Shown one piece after another: positions 48,182-60,007 of a stretch of DNA of 64,000 bases. The notes under the pieces were generated by a model. The model worked only from the letters and a program-made list of their open reading frames with translations. It was not told the origin of the DNA and searched no databases. The position numbers and the translations under genes are program-made. This DNA comes from Periplaneta americana (Eukaryota > Arthropoda > Insecta > Blattodea > Blattidae), in NCBI RefSeq assembly GCF_040183065.1, contig NC_091123.1, forward strand, positions 9,728,001-9,792,000. Reading direction: 5' to 3'. Within the stretch, counting starts at the first letter, position 1; every line of letters begins with the position of its first letter.

Positions 48182-49058
48182 AGTGTATGACTGTTGAACG
48201 GGTTACATCAGCTGCTTGTCTATGCGGAAAACGTGAATATGTTAGGAGAAAATCCACAAACGATTAGGGAAAACGCGGAAATTCTAGTTGAAGCAAGTAA
48301 AGCGATAGGGTTTGAAGTAAATCCCGAAAAGACAAAGTATATGATTATGTCTCGTGACCAGAATATTGTAAGAAATGGAAATATAAAAATTGGAGATTTA
48401 TCCTTCGAAGAGGTGGAAAAATTCAAATATCTTGGAGCAACAGTAACAAATATAAATGACACTCGGGAGGAAATTAAACGCAGAATAAATATGGGAAATG
48501 CGTGTTATTATTCGGTTGAGAAGCGTTTGTCATCTAGTCTGCTGTCAAAAAATCTGAAAGTTAGAATTTATAAAAAACAGTTATATTACCAGTTGTTCTG
48601 TATGGTTGTGAAACTTGGACTCTCACTTTGAGAGAGGAACAGAGATTAAGGGTGTTTGAGAATAAGGTTCTTAGGAAATATTTGGGGCTAAGAGGGATGA
48701 AGTTACAGGAGAATGGAGAAAGTTACACAACGCAGAACTGCACGCCTTGTATTCTTCACCTGACATAATTAGGAACATAAAATCCAGACGTTTGAGATGG
48801 GCAGGACATGTAGCACGTATGGGCGAATCCAGAAATGCATATAGAGTGTTAGTTGGGAGGCCAGAGGGAAAAATACCTTTGGGGAGGCCGAGACGTAGAT
48901 GGGAAGATAAAATTAAAATGGATTTGAGGTAGGTGGAATATGATGGTAGAGACTGGATTAATCTTCCTCAGTATAGGGACCGATGGCGGGCTTATGTGAG
49001 GGCGGCAATGAACCTCCGGGTTCCTTAAAAATCCAGTAAGTAAGTAAGTGTAGGACTG
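48182..49058 (+). mobile_element. 5'-truncated RTE copy, 853 bp
   Basis: The element proper is 48194-49046. Target duplications AGTGTATGACTG (48182-48193) and AGTGTAGGACTG (49047-49058) differ at one base. It begins inside the reverse transcriptase at NGLHQLLVYAENVNMLGENP, where the catalytic box is YAEN. The frame 48194-48631 ends at a frameshift near 48575; the RLRWAGHVARM block resumes in 48747-48932. The 3' end is GGGTTCCTTAAAAATCCAG plus GTAA units. Confidence 0.92.
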
Positions 49059-49401
49059 AAAGATCTGTTTCAGCTTTGAAGGCTTTTGTATCGGTAGCAG
49101 TTTTCCATTTAATGACGATTTTTGTTTATGCAGTGTCGAAATTTAACGTGGACGAGGAATTACCGAAAAATTTTGTCTTTATTTCTCTACAAGATACAAG
49201 GTCCTTTCAGGTGCCGTAAATCTACAAATGGGCCTCCAAGCTTTACTTCCCTTCGGGGCGAAGACATGCTAGTGATTTTGTCGTACTTTAAAATTGATCG
49301 TGCTCTGCTGGATTTGAACCCGCGATTGTCAGATCTAATAAAACCATGATAGCCCCGTACATTTTATTATTAAGAGAAACGGGTTTTGAAGTGGATGTGG
49401 C

Positions 49402-49907
49402 TAGGGTAAAGGCTGGTAATATTGTGATAATATTATGATAGTAATTTTTGAGAATTTTTTACAATTTTACTGAGCGAGAGAAGGACCGGTTTTGTGCAGA
49501 AACTTGTCCACGAACATTCCCTTAATACCTTGATGCAAAAAACTCGATCTTCCTCTCGCTCAGTAAAATTGTAACAAATTCTCAAAAAGAACTATCATAA
49601 TATTATTATTTATTTATTTTATCTATTTTTATTGCTAGTAAGTTTGAAATGAATACAAGTTAATAATACAATGAAAGATAAACTAGCCCACTCCTGAATG
49701 AGTAAGACTCGTGCTAAGGAGGGGATTCCAATACAGACAAAAATAAAATTAAAATTGAGAGTGAATACAGATTAAATAGTGTTTAATATGTTTAAACCCA
49801 AACTATAAATCCAATAATTTTTAAAAATTTTTTTATTAATTTGGAGAGGATTCATGGTTAAAATATATTAGTATATTAGTGTCACAATATTGCCAACCTT
49901 TACCCTA
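49402..49907. mobile_element. MITE with TAGGGTAAAGG ends, containing other repeats
   Basis: The left end TAGGGTAAAGGCTGGTAATA continues as TTGTGA; the reverse of the right end is TAGGGTAAAGGTTGGCAATA. An inner inverted pair (about 49430-49480 and 49555-49605, with ACTGAGCGAGAG / CTCTCGCTCAGT) forms a hairpin. At 49600-49735 a retroelement fragment related to the one at 32036-32310 is inserted. No protein is encoded. Confidence 0.75.
49600..49735 (-). mobile_element. Retroelement fragment, sister of 32036-32310
   Basis: TTTATTGCTAGTAAGTTTGA, then AATGAATACA, and TAGCCCACTCCTGAATGAGT, then AAGACTCGTGC match the 32-kb copy. This copy lacks the pentamer expansion. The minus-strand tail is (AATA)n. 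Confidence 0.7.
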
Positions 49908-50536
49908 TATCTACAGAGCAGTCCGCATCAGTTTACATCTATGCTTCTAACTGAAATCCTCCCAAAACAAAAATTTAAGGATTTGAGTTAAGAACTTCTT
50001 CTATAACTTCGTAAAGTTGATGCACGTAATCCTAGCCTTTCTGAAGTATGACAAACAATAGACTGTATTTTTCTGAAAAAATAATTTTATCATCTTTAAA
50101 TCCTCTTAGGATCAGAATTTTAGGACTTAAGGACATCTACATCAGTTACTTTGTAAAATTGATGTAACCATGAGGAAAGGGAACGAAATAAAAAGTTGTA
50201 CTTTATTGGAGAAAAAGTTGCGAATGTATTCTCATTATGTGTGTTTGTTTTCAGTTGCAAATAATTTAAAATCTGGTTAGGACTGTGGGAGATCGGTCCT
50301 TTGTAAAGAGATTAGCTTCTTTTTACACACTGTTACTCAGCTGAAAAGCCGGTGGGATGGCACAGATAGGCGAACGTCTGTAACAGGCGATTGTTCTAAC
50401 TTCCCCTGCAGTGATTCGCTTTCTCAATGCTGCCGGTTACTTTACAGGAAAGAATCTCACATTTAACGGCTGATAATTGTTAATAATCCTATCAGTTTTA
50501 AATTCTTATTTTAATAAATGTAAAAATAATATTAGT
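49908..50536. other. Intergenic, nothing recognised
   Basis: AT-rich sequence with no supported feature. Confidence 0.4.
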
Positions 50537-50877
50537 AGTGATTACACAACACAGAACTGCACGCATTGTATTCTTCACCTGACATAATTAGGAACATTAA
50601 ATCCAGACGTTTGAGATGGGCAGGGCATGTAGCACGTATGGGCAAATCCAGAAATGCATATAGAGTGTTAGTTGGGAGACCGGAGGGAAAAAGACCTTTA
50701 GGGAGGCCGAGACGTAAATGGGAGGATAATATTAAAATGGATTTGAGGGAGGTGGGGTATGATGATAGAGACTGGATTAATCTTGTACAGGATAGGGACC
50801 GCTGGCGGGCTTATGTGAGGGCGGCAATGAACCTTCGGGTTCCTTAAAAGCCATTTGTAAGTAAGTAAGTGATTACA
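50537..50877 (+). mobile_element. 5'-truncated RTE copy, 321 bp
   Basis: The element proper is 50547-50867, flanked by exact 10-bp target duplications AGTGATTACA (50537-50546, 50868-50877). It carries only the end of the protein (50566-50847: RLRWAGHVARMGKSRNAYRV and onward to the stop), which is intact in frame. It then ends CCTTAAAAGCCATTT plus GTAA units. The intact frame suggests a fairly recent insertion. Confidence 0.93.
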
Positions 50878-51161
50878 GTATAGAATACACGTAAATATTT
50901 ATCTGAATTTTTGAAACATTATTTAACTCCGTGTATCTTAAAAGCGCAATTTATAACTATACCGAATATCTTGTTTCTTTTATTTTTAAAAAATAACTTT
51001 ATATACAACGCAAAATACATATAGGCTATACAGATGACAACACGATAGAATATTGCTAATAACTACTTAAATTTTAATTTTACAAAAGAAAGTTCTACAC
51101 AAAAGCCGGTGATATAAACAATACAATATGATATGAGTGATAAAAAAGTTATTTCCGGCAT

Positions 51162-51770
51162 ACAGGGTGTGACAGTAAACTGTATTTTTTATTGACACTC
51201 TATATTAACATTTAAATATTCCGAATCTCCATTAAATTTTACGTATGAATGCGTAGAAATTTTACCCATTCACCTGTTTCATGTCTTTTAACTATTTATT
51301 AAACTTGTTTCATGGACTTCAGACTTGAGACAAATAAGTATGTAAAATCATGTTGAGTAGGCCATGAAATTAAACAAAACACTTTACTAATCAAACTTGA
51401 CAACAAATGCTCAAAATGAGAACCATTCACAGCTACAATGTCCCAGTCTATGTAACTTTTCGTTCTGCAAAGGAATTTTAAAATGTTACATTTTTTTCGG
51501 ATCAAATCTCTGCACATTTAAAGACAAAACTAAAATTCTTTCAGTCATTTTCTAGCATAGTAGGCTACACTGCTTTCTTGAAATGACTGAGCATATTGGG
51601 AATTATATCAGCATCTTTCCAAGAACACGCTATGAAACGTTTCATATAAAACAATTTTTATCTCGAAAAGGAAGCGAAAAACTAATAAAATTGTATTAAA
51701 CACTTTTTGTTTGAAATATCTCAAAGAATAACCTCTTGAAATTAATGACATTATGGTTCACTCTGTATAA
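51162..51770 (-). mobile_element. Deleted mariner-like element with transposase tail
   Basis: The left end TACAGGGTGTGACAGTAA and the reverse of the right end TACAGAGTGAACCATAA resemble degenerate mariner inverted repeats. The minus strand at 51393-51520 encodes CRTKSYIDWDIVAVNGSHFE and then HLL, the usual C-terminal end of these transposases. Most of the coding region is missing. Confidence 0.6.
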
Positions 51771-51887
51771 CAGATTGATTAGCTTAATGCACTTTAAACC
51801 TGCTTTTATCAGTTTCACTATGCTCCCATCTAGCGACTGCAAAATAAATCACGTTATAATCCTGATGGAATTATATGGAGTAATAGT

Positions 51888-52067
51888 ACAGTCTAGTACA
51901 TACAGTCACGAAGCTCAATATGTAGGAAATATGCATCCATAGATAGTTGCTAATCACTAGGATCGCTACTATCGCCCCATTACAGACAATGCGAAATAGT
52001 ACCGGCACAGTCTATTGTTTCTAGTACCCTCAAAACTCAAGCTTCGTGACTATATATACTAGACTGT
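51888..52067. mobile_element. MITE, ACAGTCTAG-ended family, copy 2
   Basis: The ends read ACAGTCTAGTACATACAGTC and the inverse. The element is 180 bp and its interior is the reverse complement of copy 1 at 34939-35128. Confidence 0.88.
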
Positions 52068-52201
52068 GGTATAATACCTTGCAGCAATACTTCCATCTAG
52101 CGATCGTTTCCAAAAAAATAATTTTCGACTGTGGAGATCCTAGTGGTTGTTCTCTTTTATATGTTGCCATTTTATAACATAGGAATAGTCAATTTGGTAT
52201 A

Positions 52202-52754
52202 CTAGGGCATTCGATAAGTACTGGCAACAATGCTGTAAATCAGCGCTCCTAGCGGTGACCATTGAAATCTTGTTCTACGTAATAGAGCAGCGATTGTTTC
52301 ATAAATTTGCAATACTGAGAGTCTCGAAGTAGCTATATTTTGTAAATACAGTGACTGTTTCTGATTTGTAGTAAACAATAAAGCCCTTAAGGTACGAATA
52401 AAGGTGCTTCATAAAAATCCAAGTTGCAGATGAAAAACATGCAACTCAGTGCTTTAGGGCATTAATAGAAGCCTCTGGGAAAGAAGTCCCGCTATACTGA
52501 ACTATTGCAAGTTAGGTGAAAGCGGGGCATTCGCTTTCAATCAAGAGTTGACATCCGAAGAGCTTTAGATTGATCAGTGAGAGAGATATACAGAAATGCT
52601 GCTGCAAATGGAGTCCGTCGTCTTCCAAGAATTTGGCAATATATTGTTGACATGGCAGGAGACTATATTTGAAGTGCTTAATGTCAAAGTCCTAACCTAA
52701 ATAAATTTAGTGTGAAACAGTGACTATGTTGCCATTACGTTTTGAATGTCCTAG
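52202..52754. mobile_element. Internally deleted mariner-like element, 553 bp
   Basis: TA dinucleotides at 52200-52201 and 52755-52756 flank inverted repeats CTAGGGCATTCGATAAGTAC and CTAGGACATTCAAAACGTAA, each continuing to TGGCAAC. A frame near 52610-52670 reads RRLPRIWQYIVDMAGDYI, a possible transposase end, but no DDE/D motif is present. Confidence 0.75.
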
Positions 52755-52756
52755 TA

Positions 52757-54771
52757 GGCTATATGTGATCAGGGGTGTCACTTAAAAACCTTGTGCACCA
52801 GAGCTTTAAAAATGGCACCACATAGCTGGCAAGGGCATAAAAGTGCATTAAATTTTATGTAATGTATTTTTCACATATCAAAGGGTATTTCAAAGAATTT
52901 TTTTATTTTATTTTACTGTTTTTTCACCATATTTACCATCTTATCCCTTTAAATCCCCCATTACTTTTTTCTCCATAAGAAGGGGCAAAGAGCATGTGCA
53001 AGAAGAAGTATTTAGAATTCGTAACGTGCGACCAGGAAGTCCTGACGCGTGCGCTATGCATAGCGGGTAGCGGGTACGTGACGTGTGAACGACCTCGAGG
53101 TCGACCGATTGTCACTGTGTCAGCAGCGCCTGGAGGTTCATGTCTGCAAGAGCGCTATGCTCATATCCATAGAAGGCCATGGATTCCTCTGAACACACAA
53201 TTCCACCAACAAAAATGTGGTTTTGGGCACGCCATTCTTGTGTGTAGCAATTTCTGGTACTAGACGTATTTTATTCACATTCATTGTCTGACCAAAAATT
53301 AGTAATAATTCTACGTCATAACTGATGTCTACGGAACGTATGGGTCTTGGAACATACTGCTTAACTCATTTCATTTATCTCTTATAATGCAGTTTTGTTG
53401 ATAAAAGATTGGGGTCTAATATATTCATATATTGTCTCCATTTTTCTCCTCTGTTACTAGTAGCCCCTAATTCTAGGGAATGAACAACATTCAGAAGAAA
53501 ATTTTGTGTAATAGACTATCTTAAAAATGTTTTTGCACGATCGTGTTTTTGTTGCCTTTACAACTATTGTTGTTAGGCCTTGAAAGTTAGAATTCCCACG
53601 TAGAAACTTGTTGCTATGGAAACCATTCTTCATAATATAAAACTATACTGAAATAGATCCATTACAGTGCACTTATTGTTACTTAGTTACCATTACAGTG
53701 CAGTTTTGCGAAGGCTTTGAAATAATATTGCTCTAAATTTATTTTCAATGCAAAATGTATTGTATTTGCAATATTTTAAAAACATGATCGTGCAAAGAAT
53801 GTTGTACAATACACGCTTGTGAAGTGCATTAAAAAATCTCGGAAATTGGAAAATTCGTTCTGCTCGTTTTTCAAACTTTTCCTCGATTTTGTGAAATCAC
53901 TTCCCAATCTTGCATCGTAATGTAGTGTTACAAGCTTCCACAAAGACGACAAATTGCAGAATCCATACCTCAATCCAGTTAGAGCTCTGAATCTTCAGAG
54001 TGCGCAGGAACAATTTGTATTACATTCGTAGCAACACTGAACAATGCCAATTCGCATTTTATAGAGGCAAAACCATAATTTTTTGGTATAAAAAAGTACA
54101 TTAACTCTTCAAAAAAATTATTGAATTGCTATTTATTTATTTCATTTGCCTTACGACAAACAACCGAAGCGAGTTTGTGTGAAAGTAAAAATTCCATGAT
54201 TCCTGAATAATTCTATATTTCAACAATGGAAACGGGCATCTTTTCGTCATTCTTTCGCCTGAAATTCATGCTTTCATGACGCTTATATTGTCAGGAACTA
54301 TGTGCGAAATTTTAATTAAATAAATCTGTTGATGTCAGTAGTTCATCCATTGATGGATTTTATTAATTGTTCGTACTTTTCACGCCTTTGCATTGGCATT
54401 ATCTGCTACGATACTGATGATTGACTCCAACATTTTAAGTGAATGGTACTTCGCTGCAATGCACAGTGATCCGAAACTTGAAAAGCTCTACCATTTTTTT
54501 TTTCAGTTTCTTATTGACGATTTTTGCTTACGGCATTTGATTAACAATATATTGGGCTATCTAAATTCCATACTGAAATATTTCTAATTTAATAAATACG
54601 GCTATAAGAATAGCTTGAATTTGCATGTTTCAAAATTTCAATTTTTACGCTAATGAAAACAGTACTTTTTTCCAACATTTAATATGCAATTTTATTCTTA
54701 ATGCATTTTAATGTTAAGAATGACCTATTTAGAACACAAAGAAATAGTAAAAATGTAAATATAGCCTTTGT
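52757..54771. other. Intergenic, nothing recognised
   Basis: A slightly GC-richer stretch lies at about 53020-53170 (CGTGACGTGTGAACGACC). No gene, transposon end or RNA gene was recognised. Confidence 0.4.
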
Positions 54772-54775
54772 TTAA

Positions 54776-54929
54776 GGGGTTAGGTACAGCTTACAGCAAT
54801 AACATTTTTGGAAATATTTAACATTTTTTTCCTCCATTACTGTATCTTGTAGAATAATGAAAATTGGTATGTATTAAACACTGTCCTTCTGCTATATGAA
54901 AAAAAAATATTTTTACAATTTAAAAAATT

Positions 54930-54978
<49 letters not shown>

Positions 54979-55248
54979 ACAATTTCAAAATGGTGGCAGT
55001 TCACTGTACAGTGATGAAGCGTTTCCTACATAATTCATAAACTTGTTAACTTTTTCATGTTCTCTCTCTTTTATTTTATTACTGAAACTCATGTTTACAA
55101 TATCATGCTCTTTCAACTACATTCATTAATAAATAATATATATTTTTTATTTTGTGTTAGAAGAAAGTACTGATACTTGAGCATTTTTAAATGAATATTT
55201 ATTTTTTATCAGACAGTCTATCAAAGGTAGAGAAGTAATATGCACTAT
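54776..55248. mobile_element. Partial copy of TTAA-flanked element (GGGGTTAGGTAC family)
   Basis: It starts after TTAA (54772-54775) with GGGGTTAGGTACAGCTTACA and matches the reverse complement of the right part of the element at 59318-60007. It includes a (TA)n run at 54936-54975. The match ends near 55245, where the palindromic SINE-bearing element begins, so the far end is missing. Confidence 0.8.
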
Positions 55249-55305
55249 TGGGCGAAGAACCTACGTAAAGATTAATTTTTTGGTCCTACAAAATAGATCT
55301 GTTAT

Positions 55306-55660
55306 GGTGACAATTGATATTAGAGGAGAAAAATTCGCTCCGGCGCCGGGGATCGAACCCGGGTCCTTGCTTCTACGTACCAAGCGCTCTAACCATTGTG
55401 AAATCCCGGCCACCCAAGTCACTCACTGAGTGCGCTCCTTGTATAATGACAGTTGACTTAATATAAAATGTCAACATATATGTCGAACTTGGAGCCAGGC
55501 CACAAAGGGAAAAACACAGAAGGAGAAGGATTCGATCCGGTGCTGTGGATTGAAATTCGGCGTAGTTCAATGGCTAGAGGGCTTAGTGCATAGAACCAAG
55601 GACCCGGGTTCGATCCCCAGCGCCGGAGCGAATTTTTCTCCTCTGATATCAATTGTTACC
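55306..55660. mobile_element. Twin divergent tRNA-like SINE
   Basis: A minus-strand module (about 55337-55413: GCCGGGATTTCACAATGG, GGACCCGGGTTCGATCCCCG) and a plus-strand module (about 55558-55628: TTCGGCGTAGTTCAATGGC, GGACCCGGGTTCGATCCCCA) point away from each other across ~145 bp. Each is followed by GGAGCGAATTTTTCTCCTCT. The spacer matches the one at 47.5 kb. Both keep T-arm and anticodon-stem sequences; the D-arms have decayed. Confidence 0.85.
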
Positions 55661-55671
55661 ATAACAATGTA

Positions 55672-55925
55672 GTCCACACCTGTGGAGTAACGGTCAGCGC
55701 GTCTGGCCGCGAAACCAGGTGGCCCGGGTTCGAATCCCGGTCGGGGCAAGTTACCTGGTTGAGGTTTTTTCCGGGGTTTTCCCTCAACCCAATACGAGCA
55801 AATGCTGGGTAGCTTTCGGTGCTGGACCCCGGACTCATTTCACCGGCATTATCACCTTCATATCATTCAGACGCTAAATAACTTAGATCTTGATACAGCG
55901 TCGTAAAATAACCCAATAAAAAAGC
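55672..55925 (+). mobile_element. 254-bp SINE family A, third copy
   Basis: It starts GTCCACACCTGTGGAGTAAC, carries CCGGGTTCGAATCCCGG, and ends TAACCCAATAAAAAAGC. Exact 11-bp target duplications ATAACAATGTA lie at 55661-55671 and 55926-55936. It inserted in the right arm of the palindromic element. Confidence 0.95.
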
Positions 55926-56279
55926 ATAACAATGTATTCTGTTGGACCAAAAAAATTAATCTTTATGTAGATAATTATTACCAGCCAATTATTTAAAGTT
56001 TCAAGCACAAGTTTTCATAAAAATGCGGCTAAAAATAATGAACAAAAAAATATAATTGTGACAGTTGAACACAAAGGAATAAAGTAATACAATTAAAATA
56101 ATAAAAATAAATACATTTTAAAAATGAAATCTTTCACACCTAAGCATTTGAGTTTTTATACTTTTTTTTCTCTCTCTTTCTCTCTTGTATGGAGGAGGGA
56201 CCTGAAGGCTTGCACTGCAGCCTGAGGCTTATTGTGCTTATCACTCCTATTCTGTGGATGATTTGGTAGCCGAACGGCC

Positions 56280-56527
56280 GCGCTTTTGTACAAGTATAGC
56301 ACGTCGCACCGTGAACTTAACCCGGGCTATTGTATAGATGATAATGATATGTGAATAATTAATTATAGCGAAATGAGTCCAAGGTCCAACGCCGAAACTT
56401 ATCCAGCAATTCTGCTTCTATTGGTTGAAAGAAAACCCAACCAGATAACTTGTTCCGACCAAGATTTGAACCAGGGTCCACTCGTTTCACGGTCAGACAT
56501 GCTAACCGTTACTCCACAGCGGTGGAC
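56280..56527 (-). mobile_element. Diverged SINE family A copy
   Basis: AAATGAGTCCAAGGTCCAAC, AACTTGTTCCGACC and CCGTTACTCCACAGCGGTGG match family A at about 75-80%. The 3' part is replaced or too diverged to see. It is the oldest of the four copies. Confidence 0.75.
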
Positions 56528-56985
56528 AAGTTTTCGTACTTACAACCACGATATTTTATTCTTTTCATTACTCCTACAGAATAACTGCTAAGCAAGGGAG
56601 TGATAATTAATTATTTTAACAGTAATTTACAGGTAATTTCAACATACATAATTTATTTTTTACATAAATAAATCAACCTAAAAAGTGTGGAGACAGAGGG
56701 TCCCTTTTGCCCCATCAATGGGCGCTCATGGTATGAACTAAAGCATTTGACTCGTAGCATGCACAGTGTGGCATTCTTTGACTTCGAAAATACTCGTGTC
56801 GCGCATCTACAGTATTTTTCACAGAATAGGAATGGTAAGCACAGGCTGCAGTGTAAACCCTCGGGTCGGTTCGAATCGGGTCCCTTTTCCGTACAAGAGA
56901 AAAAAAAATATTATATTCCCCATTTTTCATATTAGATGAAGAAACAGAATGCTTAAAATATTAATTATTGATTGTATGTTGCAGA

Positions 56986-57307
56986 ATGGAGTGGCGTAGC
57001 AACGTCGTGCAGTACCTGGTGACGCTGCTGGCGTTATGGGGGCGCGGGGTTCAAAGCCAGTCCCTCATTAACCGCGCCCCCCATTTTCTGTCCGGTGGCG
57101 ACATGGCGCGCTTCTCACTGCCGGAGGACACCCGAGTCGGATCGCCTGTGTACAGGCTGCGTGGACTGGATCCCGAAGGCTCACGCGTGCACTACAGCAT
57201 CAGCGGCGAACAGCTGACTGTCGATCGCGCGTCCGGCATTGTTACGCTTCTCCGACCGCTGGACCGGGAGGCTGTGGATCTTGTAGAGGTCATCATCAGC
57301 ATTACAG
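56986..57307 (+). CDS. Cad87A: Cad87A-like exon 1: signal peptide and EC1 start
   Basis: The ATG at 56986 follows ATGTTGCAG with one base between, so a 5' untranslated intron probably ends at 56984. Residues 8-18 are hydrophobic (VQYLVTLLALW), giving a signal peptide with cleavage expected around residues 24-26. Then come APHFLSGGDMARFSL (EC1 start), DPEGSRVHYSIS, and the calcium-binding LDRE at residues 92-95. The exon ends in phase 1 at ACAG/GTAGGA. An open frame upstream of the ATG adds only six residues from a TTG and is less likely. Confidence 0.9.
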
Positions 57308-57839
57308 GTAGGAACACACACACAACGTAGTAAGACACACTGATTGCATTAGGCCTATTTATTTCCATTTACAACAAAAAGTAAAACATAACAGTTTGTT
57401 AAAATATTCGGAGTTTCCTAGTACCCGTACTCGTTACTTAAGCTATTACGTCAGCCATTGTTGTATAATCATAAAAGATGTATATTTTCCGTGGACCAAA
57501 AATATATTTAAAACTGATTAGAATCACATTTAGTAACAAATTATTAAAATTCTTTTCAGAAAGAAGCCACTGTGTAAAAATAAAAACGACCTATGTAACG
57601 AGTGCAGGGTACTGGGAAACTACCAAATATTCCCTGCACCACAACTGCGCTTCATCGAGAAACAGCCGACAATCTTTGTGAAACAAACGGCTTTACATAA
57701 ATCTTCAGTGGAGACTATACGAATGATGCATGGAGTAGAAAATACACCAATATAAAAGACTACACATATTTCTTGACTATCGTTGAAATTGTTGGTGCAG
57801 GTATTACTACCGGTAATGTAAAATAATTTTCTTCATCTG

Positions 57840-57871
<32 letters not shown>

Positions 57872-58436
57872 CACACCAAAATGATAGCTAGGTTGTAAGT
57901 ACCGAACTCATTTATACGAAAAAGTTGCAAGAAGATAGTGAAATGTAATTTGTACTGAATCAATATTGAAAAGGTGACAAAATATAGTTTACATAATATT
58001 CTAATTAAAACATAAGGAAAACATATTAATAAAACATTCCAATTTAAAATGTACCGGTAACAGAAAGACGGAATGGTAACATATATTTTAGTGAATAATT
58101 CAAAAGGAATCTATACTAAGACATGCATATAAAATCAACAATAACAATAAAATCTAAAACATCATATGGAATAAAAAGTTTATGAAAAAGGTAGTTTATA
58201 CCAAAACATTGGAGTGAATAATTTGACACAAAATATTATTTATACGGAGACATTCATCTGAAAACAGAATAAAAATGATTTATTTCAAACTTTCCACTAA
58301 TAAGTAGTTCATACCTCTAAAGTATTTCGAATGGAAACTTGCCAGAAAATAATTATAATTGGGCATTAAAGTGTAAATGATAAGAAATGTATTGTCATTA
58401 TTATGTCAGTAAAATAATAGGCAAATTTGGTTTCAG
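57308..58436 (+). other. Cad87A intron 1
   Basis: GT-AG intron of 1,129 bp containing a run of about 32 A residues at 57842-57870. No other feature was recognised; it is AT-rich with no transposon ends. Confidence 0.85.
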
Positions 58437-58693
58437 ATGAAGGCATTGCAGGATCAGAACCCAACACTGTATCTCTGCGTCGAGAGATTCCAATTCTGGA
58501 CGTCAATGACAATGCTCCAGAGTTCCATGGCCGACCTTACTCATTCACCGTTCCAGAGACAACCCGAGTGGGCACAGTATTGTACAGCAATATGACGATA
58601 ACAGACCAGGATGGAGGCGTGAATGCAGACATTACACTGACCTGTGCAGACAATGAAGACGTGTGCTCCACATTTGGAGTCACTGCTGAGAAG
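58437..58693 (+). CDS. Cad87A: Cad87A-like exon 2: EC1 end, EC2 start
   Basis: The acceptor TTTCAG/ATGAAG completes an Asp codon from exon 1 (residue 108). The exon carries the inter-domain calcium motif DVNDNAPEF (129-137) between EC1 and EC2, then TVPETTRVGT and DQDGGVNADI. Paired cysteines appear in TCADNEDVCSTF. It ends in phase 0 at GAGAAG/GTACAC. Confidence 0.93.
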
Positions 58694-58902
58694 GTACACA
58701 TTGCCACACTCAGAGTTGTCGTGATTTTCAACTCCGTTACATTTTTCGCCAAAACGTGATTTTTTATTATAGAATTTAATAACACTTGAATCTAGTAATT
58801 TGAGTTTCATGTCTGAGGTGAAGGGTGCTTCGTTGCCTTTAATAACAAAAACAGAGTTGGGCTTAAAGAAGCCATACTGAGTTGAATCTGACGCTGTTGC
58901 AG

Positions 58903-59130
58903 GTCAGTGAAGGCGAGTACATGGGGGTGATCACGCTCCTGCAGCCCCTGGACTATGAGCAGCGCTCTGGCTACAGTCTGGTGCTGAAGGCAACAGACAT
59001 GGCCTCTGAACCATCCGTGCGAATGACAGCGGTTGCCAATGTGGCCATCGACGTGATGGACATTCAAGATCAGCCACCCATCTTCTTGAATGCTCCATTT
59101 TCTGCAACTGTGGCTGAAGGCACTCCACCA
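58903..59130 (+). CDS. Cad87A: Cad87A-like exon 3: EC2 end, EC3 start
   Basis: Acceptor GTTGCAG/GTCAGT; donor CCACCA/GTAAGA; 76 codons in phase 0. It contains LDYEQRSGY (the usual LDRE position), TDMASEPS, and the linker DIQDQPPIF (246-254), in which the canonical NDN is replaced by QDQ. EC3 opens with TVAEGTPP. Confidence 0.94.
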
Positions 59131-59317
59131 GTAAGACAAAAGTACCTTTGTATGAATGTACAGTAAGACTTCTCTAATTGGACGCTTACGGTTCCACCAA
59201 AATGTTTCCAACTTCCAGAGGTGTCCAAGATATGGAGTGGAACAAAAATTCCTTATTTCAATTACCTGAATTTAAGTTCTGTAAAATTTTTGTATAAGGG
59301 TGTTTATTTTAAATTAA

Positions 59318-60007
59318 GGGGTTAGGTACAGCTTACAACAGTAAAATTTTGGAAATATTCAACATTTTTTTTCCTCCATTCCTGTATCTTGTACAATAAT
59401 GAAAATTAGTATGTGTAAAACAGTGTCCTTCTGCTATATAAAAAAACTATGATTTTTTTTTTCAGTTCTCTGTGCAGTGATAAAGCTTTTCCCACATAAC
59501 TCAAAAACTATCCAACATTCTGTGATGAAATTTTGTGTGTGTATTTATGCATGTCATATCTACAATATGATGCAAAATCACTTCTATGCCTTTGATAGAT
59601 TGTCTGATAAAAAATAAATTCATTTTAAAAAATGGTCAAATTTCAGTATTTTCTTCAACACAAAATAAAAATAAAATATTATTTATTAATGAATGTAGTT
59701 GAAAGAGTATGATATTGTAAACATGAGTTTCAGCAATAAAATAAAAGCGAGAGAACATGAAAAATTAACAAGTTTATGAGTTATGAGGGAAACGCTTCAT
59801 CACTGCACAGTAAACTGCCACCATTTTGAATTTTGAAAAAAAAAATATATATAAATAATTCTTTAAAAATCGTACAAATATTTTTTTCATATAGCAGAAA
59901 GACAGTGTTTTTCACATACCAATTTTCATTACTGTACAAGATACAGTAATGGGGGAAAAAAATGTTGAATATTTCCAACAATTCTGCTGTAAGCTTTACC
60001 TAACTCC
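59318..60007. mobile_element. 690-bp TTAA-flanked element in Cad87A intron 3
   Basis: TTAA at 59314-59317 and 60008-60011 flanks ends GGGGTTAGGTACAGCTTACA and (reverse of right end) GGAGTTAGGTAAAGCTTACA. Inner sequence stays partly inverted for about 200 bp on each side (CTGTATCTTGTAC, GTCCTTCTGCTATAT). No transposase is visible, so it is a non-autonomous piggyBac-like insertion. A partial relative lies at 54776-55248. Confidence 0.88.

Larger units (their letters stand above)
55249..55985. mobile_element. Large palindromic element holding twin tRNA-like arms
   Basis: The outer arms AAAGATTAATTTTTTGGTCC (left) and its inverse (right, about 55945-55970) enclose inner arms ATTGATATTAGAGGAGAAAA / inverse. 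Inside these are two tRNA-like modules in opposite directions. The right arm has been split by the SINE at 55672-55925. Once that is removed, the two halves form a nearly perfect foldback. Confidence 0.75.

Noticed and set aside
49310..49360. tRNA-like GCGGGTTCAAATCC on the minus strand
   Set aside because: Only the T-arm resembles a tRNA; no D-arm or acceptor stem pairs.
58537..59211. Minus-strand frames opposite cadherin exons 2 and 3
   Set aside because: They are shadows of the coding exons; the plus frame has splice sites and family motifs.
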